64,000 bases of DNA from Fibrobacterota bacterium (GTDB taxonomy: Bacteria; Fibrobacterota; Chitinivibrionia; Chitinivibrionales; Chitinispirillaceae): assembly GCA_023459055.1 (NCBI GenBank), contig JAEWVR010000025.1, forward strand, positions 124,001-188,000, in the 5' to 3' direction. The notes beneath the pieces were generated by a model. The model searched no databases. It had not been told where the DNA came from and was given only the letters and a program-made list of their open reading frames with translations. This document shows positions 46,766-54,137 of the stretch, piece by piece. Numbering within the stretch: position 1 is the stretch's first letter; each line of letters opens with the position of its first letter. The position numbers and the translations under genes are program-made.

Positions 46766-47141
46766 GTACATTCTCCTTAATTATATCAGAAGCCTGACAA
46801 GTAACTGCACTTACGATTTCATCAGTGATATCAGTTTTCCCTTTTGTATAGCCAAGATCGGTTATCCTTAAAAAGGAAAAATCACTAATTCCGGCTTTTT
46901 CAAGTAATTTTTTTGTACAATCAACAGGACATCCATCAATAGCAAGTATTGCAGATGCTGTTTTTGTATAATCAACAATATTCTGTATTCCTGCGCCGAT
47001 GCCTGTAAGGCAGTACATTTTAGCAGTGCCCTCACGATTTAATTGTCTGGCTACACGATCAGCAAGTTCACCGACATCAGCAGCTCCGCAGCATGAAAAT
47101 ACCAGTTTTGGCGTAGTAGTGCATTCACAATTTGTTGACAT
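46755..47141 (-). CDS. DGC-domain putative zinc-binding protein
   Basis: 128 residues from ATG 47141 with AGAGG seven bases upstream; a TTG two codons earlier is rejected. DGC domain (PF08859): SCCGAADVGELADRVARQL near 18, IDGCPVDCTKKLLEKAG near 75 giving the signature Asp-Gly-Cys-Pro-x-x-Cys. Several conserved cysteines suggest metal or metalloid binding. The end overlaps the ArsF-like gene by 11 bases, and the ribosome-binding site of that gene lies inside this one. In other genomes DGC genes often sit in ars-type operons; a chaperone or sensor role is inference. Confidence 0.8.
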   Translation of the reverse strand: MSTNCECTTTPKLVFSCCGAADVGELADRVARQLNREGTAKMYCLTGIGAGIQNIVDYTKTASAILAIDGCPVDCTKKLLEKAGISDFSFLRITDLGYTKGKTDITDEIVSAVTCQASDIIKENVHGQ

Positions 47142-47170
47142 GATCAAACCTCTTTCTCTTGAATTAAAGT

Positions 47171-47404
47171 TTATTTTAACCAGTTTGTTATTTCTGCCGG
47201 TGTCGGAATCTTTCCCACAGTTTTAACCTCGCCATCAATAACAAGTGCGGGAGTCATCATAACACCAAACTGCATTATTTCATTAATATCAGTTACTTTT
47301 GTTAATTCATATTCAACTCCGGATTCATTTGCGGCTTTTTCTGCTGTTTCAGCAAGTTTTTTACACTTTGGGCATCCGGTACCCAATACCTGAATTTTTT
47401 TCAT
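47171..47404 (-). CDS. Small thioredoxin-like protein (redox-active disulfide type)
   Basis: 77 residues, the minimal glutaredoxin-like family exemplified by TM0996/MTH895. Active site CPKC in LGTGCPKCKKL (near 9-13), and a cis-Pro motif MMTPALVIDGEV (near 50). Cytoplasmic, no signal. It could donate electrons to ArsC or to another member of this operon. 23 bases upstream of the DGC gene; AAGGAAATAGGT precedes the start. Confidence 0.88.
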   Translation of the reverse strand: MKKIQVLGTGCPKCKKLAETAEKAANESGVEYELTKVTDINEIMQFGVMMTPALVIDGEVKTVGKIPTPAEITNWLK

Positions 47405-47477
47405 ACCTATTTCCTTTAATGCTTGTATCTATTACATGTTGTGAATCAAAAATCAAAGACATTTACTGGTAATTAAC

Positions 47478-47936
47478 TTACAGTTTTACACCTTTCATGG
47501 CAAGGATTTTGACAAGTTCCTCTTTTGGAAAGAACCCCTCATGACGATAATACTCTTTTCCATCTTTATCAAGAAAAACCTGCGTTGGAATTGAGCGAAT
47601 TCCATATGTTGCCCCAAATGGTTTTCCTTCACTGGTCCAGACATCATGGAAAACAACTTTAACCTGCTTACCATATTTTTCCTCAACCTCTTTCATCACC
47701 GGCTGCATCATTTTGCATGGAATACAGTTGACAGATCCAAGTTCGACAAACGTAACAAGAATCTCACTTTTTGTCTCAGTAGTCTTTACTGCAGTTTTCA
47801 CAGTAGTCTTTACTGCTGCCTTTGATGAATCAGTTTTTGATGCTTTGGTTTGTGCAGACAGTTCTGAATAGCTTCCAACAGTAAGTATCGCAGCAAATGC
47901 GATTGCACTGAGAGAAGCCATTTTGTGTTGTACCAT
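47478..47936 (-). CDS. Exported thioredoxin-like protein
   Basis: 152 residues from ATG 47936, eight bases after AAGGAG. Signal peptide about 1-28 (ASLSAIAFAAILTVGSYSELSAQ). A Thr/Lys/Val-rich linker with imperfect repeats (AAVKTTVKTAVKTTETK, about 38-54) leads to a thioredoxin fold with CIPC in GSVNCIPCKMMQPVMKEVEEKYG (about 67-89) and cis-Pro in GIRSIPTQVFLDKDG. Acts in the periplasm. With the CcdA-like protein and ArsF-like lipoprotein it would form a thiol relay across the membrane; that link is inference from gene order. Confidence 0.86.
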   Translation of the reverse strand: MVQHKMASLSAIAFAAILTVGSYSELSAQTKASKTDSSKAAVKTTVKTAVKTTETKSEILVTFVELGSVNCIPCKMMQPVMKEVEEKYGKQVKVVFHDVWTSEGKPFGATYGIRSIPTQVFLDKDGKEYYRHEGFFPKEELVKILAMKGVKL

Positions 47937-48031
47937 TTTTCGTACTCCTTTGTAAACATTTATAGAAATAATGTTTGTGACAGGCATTTGATATTTCGTA
48001 ACAATTATTCTTTTATTTCAAATTATCTCCA

Positions 48032-49348
48032 TTAAAAAAAACTCCCGTATATCATTCCGGATGTTGTTGCCATAATGACAACAAGGGTAACAAAAGTAAT
48101 TGTTTTTTTGAACCCCATTATTCCATTGAGTACAAGCATACTTGGCAGTGAAAGTGCCGGGCCTGCAAGTAACAGAGCTAAAGCAGGACCCTTTCCCATA
48201 CCGCTTGCTATCAACCCTTGTAATATTGGTACTTCTGTCAATGTTGCAAAATACATGAATGCGCCTACCAGCGATGACAGAAGATTTGCCCGAAAAGAGT
48301 TTCCACCTACTGCTGCAGAAACCCACTCTGATGGAATAATACCTTCATGGCCAACTCTACCGAGTAAAAACCCGGATATCAAAACGCCAAATAACAGCAG
48401 TGGTAAGATCTGTTTCGCAAAGGTCCACGATGATGAAAACCATTCACCGGATTCACCCTTATCTAAACTTGTAACAACAGAAAATCCTATCGCACCAGCT
48501 GCAAATATTGCCATTGGCATAAACTCAGGAGGAATTGACACTGGCGCAATTATTGCAAGTATCACAGGAGGAAGTGCTGCTGCAAGTACTTTCCACCATT
48601 TCATTTTAAACCAGAATATCATGATCAACCCGAGAATTGACGAAAATAAAGAAGTAATAATCCATTTCTGACTATAAATAAATGCCCATACTCCACTATT
48701 ATCAATCGGCTTACCCCAGTTTGCAAATACAAGTATCGCAATCATCACCGCAAAATAAAATGATGTTTTCCAGAGTGGTCTTGTATCACCCTGTTGCGGC
48801 ATTGCCATTTGTACTGCAACCTTTTGTTTTTCACCAGTTCTAAAAATAAGATGCATAACAACGCCAATAACAATGCTAAACACAATTGCACCAACCGCAC
48901 GTGCTATACCAAGTTCTACGCCAAGAATTCTGGCTGTAAGAATAATTGCAAGTACGTTAATTGCCGGGCCGGCATAGAGAAATGCTGTGGCCGGGCCGAT
49001 TCCAGCTCCCATCTTGTAAATACCTGCAAACAGGGGAAGTACCGTACAGGAACAAACCGCGAGAACTGTTCCAGATACCGAGGCAACACCATAGGCAAGA
49101 ATTTTATTGGCTTTGGCTCCAAGATATTTCATCACCGATGCCTGGCTGATAAAAACGCCAATCGCACCTGCTATAAAAAATGCCGGAATTAAACAGAGAA
49201 GTACATGTTCCCGTGCATACCACTTTGCAAGTTCGAGTGCTTCAAAGATGGCGTTATCGAATCGTGGGATACCAACCGGCAGATAGAAAAAACCAAGGAA
49301 TACTGCTACAATTATTCCAAGATTTTTTATCTCCTTCTTCCACTCCAT
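48032..49348 (-). CDS. DUF318/ArsP-type permease
   Basis: 438 residues with about ten membrane helices, permease family PF03773 (YraQ/ArsP). Signature stretches: FIAGAIGVFISQASVMKYLGA near 60, VLAVCSCTVLPLFAGIYKMGAGIGPATAFLYAGPAINVLAIILTARILG near 95-145, and a second, related half with TEVPILQGLIASGMGKGPALALLLAGPALSLPSM near 370-405. Cys pair CSC is typical of the family. Related proteins export trivalent organoarsenicals or arsenite. Its place right after arsR supports a metalloid exporter and makes it the only intact efflux candidate here, since acr3 is broken. Confidence 0.86.
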   Translation of the reverse strand: MEWKKEIKNLGIIVAVFLGFFYLPVGIPRFDNAIFEALELAKWYAREHVLLCLIPAFFIAGAIGVFISQASVMKYLGAKANKILAYGVASVSGTVLAVCSCTVLPLFAGIYKMGAGIGPATAFLYAGPAINVLAIILTARILGVELGIARAVGAIVFSIVIGVVMHLIFRTGEKQKVAVQMAMPQQGDTRPLWKTSFYFAVMIAILVFANWGKPIDNSGVWAFIYSQKWIITSLFSSILGLIMIFWFKMKWWKVLAAALPPVILAIIAPVSIPPEFMPMAIFAAGAIGFSVVTSLDKGESGEWFSSSWTFAKQILPLLLFGVLISGFLLGRVGHEGIIPSEWVSAAVGGNSFRANLLSSLVGAFMYFATLTEVPILQGLIASGMGKGPALALLLAGPALSLPSMLVLNGIMGFKKTITFVTLVVIMATTSGMIYGSFF

Positions 49349-49391
49349 TGTAATGCTCCTTAAACTTTATAGGGTAAAATTAATTCTGATA

Positions 49392-49718
49392 TCAGGCTTG
49401 CTCGACAAGAGCAAGATGTGCCTGCGCGCGTTCTTTAATGACCGATTCAAGACAACCCATAAAATTTGCAGTACATGGCATAACAAGGCGGTAAAAGACC
49501 ATCAGACCTCTTTTATCAATAGCGACAATGCCTGCACTTTTTAAAACGGAAAGATGCTTTGAAACCGTTGATGTATCAACTCCGGCAAGTTCAGTAAGTT
49601 CACAGACGCAATGTTCCCGTTCCGATAATACTTTTATAATCATCAGTCGCGTGGGGTGTGCCATTGCTTTAACTATCTCAGCCTGCGCACTAAGAAGCGC
49701 AAGGTTTGGTTTTATCAT
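49392..49718 (-). CDS. arsR: ArsR-family metalloid-responsive repressor
   Basis: 108 residues, winged-helix ArsR/SmtB. The metal-sensing pair CVC sits at the start of the recognition region in REHCVCELTELAGVDTSTVSKHLSVLKSAG (about 35-64), as in classic arsenite sensors. It should repress this operon until As(III) or Sb(III) binds. AAAAGGAG precedes ATG 49718. Upstream, TTTGGTAATATAGCCAAG (49755-49772 area) is an imperfect inverted repeat that could be its operator. First gene of the seven-gene minus-strand operon. Confidence 0.92.
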   Translation of the reverse strand: MIKPNLALLSAQAEIVKAMAHPTRLMIIKVLSEREHCVCELTELAGVDTSTVSKHLSVLKSAGIVAIDKRGLMVFYRLVMPCTANFMGCLESVIKERAQAHLALVEQA

Positions 49719-49994
49719 AAAACTGCTCCTTTTCAGTACTTTGTTGTTCTATTTGGTAATATAGCCAAGCAGTTTTGAAAATGCAAGTTTTTTTTGAAAA
49801 AGATGTACTATAAATTTTAAGAACCCTCTAAAATCCGTGCGCTTCATCTGAAAGTCGGGTAAACAGTCAGAAACTCATTACTCATTATTTTCGCTCATTA
49901 AATAGTTCGTGAGTAATTTAACACATTAAGCAATCCATAATACTTTTATTGAACTGGTGAATGCATAGCAAATGCAGGAGCTTACGAGCAGATG

Positions 49995-50031
49995 TAAAAA
50001 AAATGCAGACCGCAATTCCCCGGCCTGCATT
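49995..50031 (-). terminator. Rho-independent terminator of katG
   Basis: On the minus strand AATGCAG (50025-50031 region) pairs with CTGCATT (50002-50008), with further GC pairing inside, followed by a run of eight T. 24 bases after the katG stop. The remainder of 49773-49994 shows nothing further. Confidence 0.85.
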
Positions 50032-50054
50032 CCCCGGATCACTTATTACAAATA

Positions 50055-52259
50055 TTATCTGTGAAGATCAAAACGATCGGCGTTCATCACTTTGGTCCAG
50101 GCTGTGACAAAATCATGTATGAATTTTGTTTTATTATCATCACACGCATAGACTTCAGCGAGTGCCCGTAACTGTGAGTTGGAACCGAAGATCAGATCGA
50201 CTCTGGTAGCGGTCCATCTGAGTACACCACTCTTTCTGTCGACACCATCAAACAGGCAGGTATCATTCTGTGACGGTTTCCAGACTGTTGACATATCAAG
50301 TAGATTTACAAAAAAGTCATTTGTCAGCGTTTCCGGTTTTTTTGTAAATACTCCGTACTGCACCTGACCGTGATTACAATTCAGCACTCTCAGGCCGCCA
50401 ATAAGCACTGTCATCTCCGGTGCTGTCAATCCAAGCAGCTGTGCCTTATCAATAAGCAAATCTTCTTCGCTTACGGTAAATTTTGTTTTTAGATAATTTC
50501 TAAAACCATCAGCTACAGGTTCAAGTACAGCAAAGGAATCGCTATCAGTTTGTTCCTGACTCGCATCCATTCTACCGGGGATAAAAGGCACCGAAACATT
50601 AATCCCTGCACGCATTGCAGCCGTTTCAATTGCAGCACAACCGCCAAGTACAATGAGATCTGCAAGTGAAATCTTTTTACCATCTTTTTGAGCCGAATTG
50701 AATGAATCCCGGATACCGGTTAACATTTCAAGCACTTTTGCCAGATTTTGTGGTTCGTTGACAGCCCAGTTTTTCTGAGGCAAAAGACTTATACGTGCTC
50801 CGTTTGCCCCTCCGCGCTTATCGGAATTTCTATAGGTTGATGCCGATGCCCAGGCAGTCTTTACGAGTTCAGAAATTGACAATCCGCTATCGAGTAACTG
50901 ATCTTTCAATGCAACAATATCCTTATTGTCAATTAACGGATGATTCACTCCTGGAATCGGATCCTGCCAGATAAGATCTTCCGCTGGAACCTCCGGTCCA
51001 AGATACCGGGTCTTTGGTCCCATGTCCCTGTGTGTAAGCTTGAACCATGCACGAGCGAATGCATCAGCAAACTGATCCGGATTTGCAAGGAACCGTCGGG
51101 CGATTTTCTCATAGACAGGATCAAACTTAAGTGAAAGATCTGCAGTGGTCATCATGGGGCGAACCTTCTTTGAAGGATCGTGAGCATCAACCACCATATC
51201 CTCTTCATCAACATTCTTTGCAAGCCAGATATAAGCCCCCGCCGGGCTCTTGAGCAGTTCCCACTCATACTTAAACAGGACCTTCAGATACCCCATGTCC
51301 CAGCGGGTAGGATTTGGTTTCCAGGCCCCTTCAATACCGCTTGTAATAGTATCGCCACCTTTACCGCTTTTATAGGTACTTTTCCATCCAAGCCCCTGTT
51401 CTTCAATAGGAGCAGCTTCCGGTTCAGGTCCGACACACTTCGGATCACCGGCTCCATGCCCTTTACCAAACGTGTGCCCGCCGGCAATAAGCGCCACCGT
51501 TTCCTCGTCATTCATAGCCATGCGCCCGAAGGTACTGCGGACATCATGAGCAGACTCTAATGGAATCGGTTGACCGTTAGGACCTTCCGGGTTGACATAA
51601 ATCAAACCCATCTGAACGGCAGCAAGCGGATTCTCAAGCTTGCCGTTTTCGCCATGACGCGAATCACCAAGCCACTTCTCTTCCATCCCCCAGTAGATAT
51701 CCTCCTCAGGTTCCCATATGTCAACTCTCCCGCCACCAAAACCGAATGTCTTAAATCCCATAGACTCAAGCGCACAGTTACCGGCAAGAATCATAAGATC
51801 AGCCCATGAGATTTTGTTACCGTACTTTTTCTTTACCGGCCACAAGAGACGCCGTGCCTTGTCAAGATTTGCATTATCAGGCCAGCTGTTAAGTGGTGCA
51901 AAACGCTGATTCCCGGTGCCTCCCCCACCCCGTCCATCTGATGTACGATAGGTACCGGCACTGTGCCATGCCATACGGATCATCAGGCCGCCATAATGTC
52001 CCCAATCCGCAGGCCACCACTCCTGTGAATCGGTCATCAGTTTGACAAGATCCTGTTTTACCGCTTTCAGGTCAAGTGATTTGAATGCTTCAGCATAATC
52101 AAATGATTCATCCATAGGATTTGACACTTTGGTGTGCTGATGAAGCACACTGAGATTAAGCTGATTGGGCCACCAGTCACGATTTTTTGTTCCTTTACCG
52201 GCTGGCATTTTTCCGACAGCTCCTGTAACAGGACATCTGCTCATTTTGTCATCACTCAT
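50055..52259 (-). CDS. katG: Catalase-peroxidase
   Basis: 734 residues from ATG 52259, eight bases after GGAGG. Two peroxidase-like halves. The N-terminal half has the distal haem pocket Arg-Trp-His in IRMAWHSAGTYR (near 93), the Tyr and Met of the Met-Tyr-Trp adduct (MGLIYVNPEGP near 213) and the proximal His in LIAGGHTFGKGHG (near 250). The C-terminal half is degenerate. It removes hydrogen peroxide in the cytoplasm, notable in an otherwise anaerobic-looking genome. Own terminator; a 55-bp palindrome lies 44 bases upstream. Confidence 0.97.
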   Translation of the reverse strand: MSDDKMSRCPVTGAVGKMPAGKGTKNRDWWPNQLNLSVLHQHTKVSNPMDESFDYAEAFKSLDLKAVKQDLVKLMTDSQEWWPADWGHYGGLMIRMAWHSAGTYRTSDGRGGGGTGNQRFAPLNSWPDNANLDKARRLLWPVKKKYGNKISWADLMILAGNCALESMGFKTFGFGGGRVDIWEPEEDIYWGMEEKWLGDSRHGENGKLENPLAAVQMGLIYVNPEGPNGQPIPLESAHDVRSTFGRMAMNDEETVALIAGGHTFGKGHGAGDPKCVGPEPEAAPIEEQGLGWKSTYKSGKGGDTITSGIEGAWKPNPTRWDMGYLKVLFKYEWELLKSPAGAYIWLAKNVDEEDMVVDAHDPSKKVRPMMTTADLSLKFDPVYEKIARRFLANPDQFADAFARAWFKLTHRDMGPKTRYLGPEVPAEDLIWQDPIPGVNHPLIDNKDIVALKDQLLDSGLSISELVKTAWASASTYRNSDKRGGANGARISLLPQKNWAVNEPQNLAKVLEMLTGIRDSFNSAQKDGKKISLADLIVLGGCAAIETAAMRAGINVSVPFIPGRMDASQEQTDSDSFAVLEPVADGFRNYLKTKFTVSEEDLLIDKAQLLGLTAPEMTVLIGGLRVLNCNHGQVQYGVFTKKPETLTNDFFVNLLDMSTVWKPSQNDTCLFDGVDRKSGVLRWTATRVDLIFGSNSQLRALAEVYACDDNKTKFIHDFVTAWTKVMNADRFDLHR

Positions 52260-52302
52260 ATGTATACCTCCAGGGAAAATTGTAAGCATTCTAAAATTCA
52301 TA

Positions 52303-52357
52303 TAGCATGTACCATATAGGGGGCAGGTCGCGACCTGCCCCTATATGGTACATGCTA
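52303..52357. repeat. 55-bp near-perfect palindrome upstream of katG
   Basis: Arm tagcatgtaccatataggg (52303 on) through ggcaggtcg meets its reverse complement, cgacctgcccc..., ending atggtacatgcta at 52357. One extra G on the left arm is the only flaw. It is followed by catgcgacctacctg, a further partial repeat of the arm. It could form a cruciform or a long RNA hairpin in the 5' region of katG. Confidence 0.9.
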
Positions 52358-52509
52358 CATGCGACCTACCTGCACAATGCTGGATTATCAAAAAAAAGGA
52401 GTACCACCACGGCAAGCTGATTGTTCAATGTTTTTAAGGCTGGCACAAAATTATAATACTTCATTGCATGGAAAAAGCCAAGTTTAAATTTGACAGGATT
52501 GTACCTGGC

Positions 52510-52577
52510 ATGCTTTTGCCGGTCAAGGCCTCACCCCCCTGCCCCCTCTCCACTCGTGGACGAGGGGGGGCTGAATT
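52510..52577 (+). repeat. Dispersed CT/AG hairpin repeat, copy near katG
   Basis: gccggtcaaggcctcacccc, ccctgccccctctccactcg, tggacgaggggggctgaatt. Same family as the M2 core of the accessory island, with loop actcgtgga. It stands alone here without M1 or the AT-rich M2 tail. Confidence 0.8.
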
Positions 52578-52667
52578 GATATTTGTACAACGCAGGTACG
52601 TATTCCTGCTTATTTATTACAATAAATAAGGTGCAAGGATGGTGTAATTGAACCTCCCTGAAGTACG

Positions 52668-52702
52668 CTGATTCTTAACGAAATAAACATTCAGAATCAG
52701 CA
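52668..52702. terminator. Hairpin downstream of methyltransferase gene
   Basis: GCTGATTCT (52668-52676) pairs with AGAATCAGC (52694-52702) across a 17-base loop. It lies 48 bases after the methyltransferase stop (minus strand). No T-run, so its role as terminator is weak. Confidence 0.4.
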
Positions 52703-52749
52703 ATATAAACATTTAACTTAGCGGAGTATGCGTGGGAATGCTGTGATAC

Positions 52750-53301
52750 TCAATTCTTACGAAATACTGCAGTTCTGCTGACAATACCCCGCTCTTTTAT
52801 AAGAACCAGACCTTTTTTGTTGCACATTTGTATGACATCAAGAAATTGCCTTTTTGTAACATGGAATTTAGGTTCAGCCAGATAGTATGTACCACCTTGT
52901 TTAAGACTGTGGCATATTTCTGTTATCAGATGCAGGGGGTCAGGAGTTTCGTGCATCATGAAAAATGTCAGAATAAAATCAGCCTGCTGCGAAATGTCAA
53001 GTGATTCTGCACTGCATTTGTGTACTGTTACTCTGGATGTATAACCAGCAGACGCTACCTTTTTTCTGGTTAATGCAAGCATCTCCTCCTGAAGATCTAT
53101 TGCGATCACCTTCCCGCTGCTGCCAACCATTTCTGCCAGTGCAGGAATAAATGCACCTGGTCCACAGCCTATATCAAGAACAGTATCACCCTCTTTGATA
53201 TACGGTTTAAACATTTTCCGGGGATTTTGTAAATAGCGACGAACACCATTGTCAAGCCACTTTACATGTTCCAGACCACAGATATCAGTTTTTTTGTTCA
53301 T
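52750..53301 (-). CDS. Class I SAM-dependent methyltransferase
   Basis: 183 residues, Rossmann methyltransferase. SAM-binding motif I is VLDIGCGPGAFIPALAEMVG (near 41-60), with the acidic end of beta-2 in VIAIDLQEEML (near 67). MMHETPDPLHLITEICHSLKQGGTYYLAEP (near 113-142) gives the later motifs. The substrate is unknown; small size and regulation suggest a small molecule. GGAGGAAGT precedes ATG 53301. The promoter region holds a 15-bp site identical to one before the TetR gene, so the regulator encoded upstream probably controls it. Confidence 0.88.
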   Translation of the reverse strand: MNKKTDICGLEHVKWLDNGVRRYLQNPRKMFKPYIKEGDTVLDIGCGPGAFIPALAEMVGSSGKVIAIDLQEEMLALTRKKVASAGYTSRVTVHKCSAESLDISQQADFILTFFMMHETPDPLHLITEICHSLKQGGTYYLAEPKFHVTKRQFLDVIQMCNKKGLVLIKERGIVSRTAVFRKN

Positions 53302-53319
53302 ACTTCCTCCATATTTAAT

Positions 53320-53334
53320 TGAACGTACGGTTAA
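53320..53334. promoter_or_regulatory. TetR operator copy 1 (methyltransferase promoter)
   Basis: TGAACGTACGGTTAA, 19 bases before the methyltransferase start codon. Identical over 15 bases to 53988-54002. The core AACGTACGGTT is a near-palindrome (reverse complement AACCGTACGTT), the form expected for a TetR dimer. Confidence 0.72.
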
Positions 53335-53353
53335 TTATTAAAGTAAATTTTTT

Positions 53354-53968
53354 TTAGTCGTGTTGTATATGGCTTTCTTTAAACACTTTAGAAAACAGTT
53401 CCACCAGTTTTCCCTGTTCGCAATTGAAATAAGCAGCCCATTTTTCTTTAAAAAGTGAAAAGAACACTATTGGTAAAAAACCGGTGAAGAACTCGTGAAC
53501 CATAAGCTCCTCCCTACTGATATCTGTGTTACATTTTTCTTTTAACGCAACCAGCATATCATCAACATTCCTTGAGATGATCATTTCTGCACACTTAAAT
53601 AATGAAATATGACCTGATTGTTCATTTTTTAGTGACTCCATGAGCATCACCGACAAAATTCCTTTTCGTTTACTTAAAAACGAAACAATATCATTGATCC
53701 GTTCAGCGGCACCAGCTTTATGAAATGATTGATCAAGCTGTTCCTGTGATGACCCGACGAGACAAAACATCTCCTCAAGGGTTTGGCTGAACAGCGAGTC
53801 GATAATATCCTGTTTATTCTTGAAATGGTAATAAATCAGTGCTTTATTAACACCTGCAGCGCTTGAGATATTTTGAATACTGGTTCCATCAAAACCCTTT
53901 TCAGAAAAGATTTTTTCAGCAACAGCCAGTATTTTTTTCCGGGTTATATCACCGCCGGTTCTTGCCAC
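53354..53968 (-). CDS. TetR/AcrR-family regulator
   Basis: 204 residues. Start GTG 53968, five bases after GGAGG; the upstream TTG at 53980 overlaps that site. N-terminal HTH: ILAVAEKIFSEKGFDGTSIQNISSAAGVNKALIYYHFKNKQDII (about 13-56), a textbook TetR DNA-binding domain. The C-terminal ligand domain is helical and unassigned. Identical 15-bp sites lie before this gene and before the methyltransferase gene 52 bases downstream, so it likely represses both. Effector unknown. Confidence 0.9.
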   Translation of the reverse strand: MARTGGDITRKKILAVAEKIFSEKGFDGTSIQNISSAAGVNKALIYYHFKNKQDIIDSLFSQTLEEMFCLVGSSQEQLDQSFHKAGAAERINDIVSFLSKRKGILSVMLMESLKNEQSGHISLFKCAEMIISRNVDDMLVALKEKCNTDISREELMVHEFFTGFLPIVFFSLFKEKWAAYFNCEQGKLVELFSKVFKESHIQHD

Positions 53969-53987
53969 AAACACCTCCAATAATAAC

Positions 53988-54002
53988 TGAACGTACGGTT
54001 AA
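53988..54002. promoter_or_regulatory. TetR operator copy 2 (own promoter)
   Basis: TGAACGTACGGTTAA, 20 bases before the regulator's start codon, exactly matching 53320-53334. Two copies at the same distance from two start codons argue for one regulator binding both. Confidence 0.72.
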
Positions 54003-54137
54003 ATATAACATATTTTTATACATGATCAAAGGAAAACAGCAACTTTTTTGAACGCTATTTGTTCACAGGAGTAATGCATTTGAACACACCGGGCAGATAC
54101 TCAACAAAGCACAACCGGTGTGTTAACTAACTATTTA

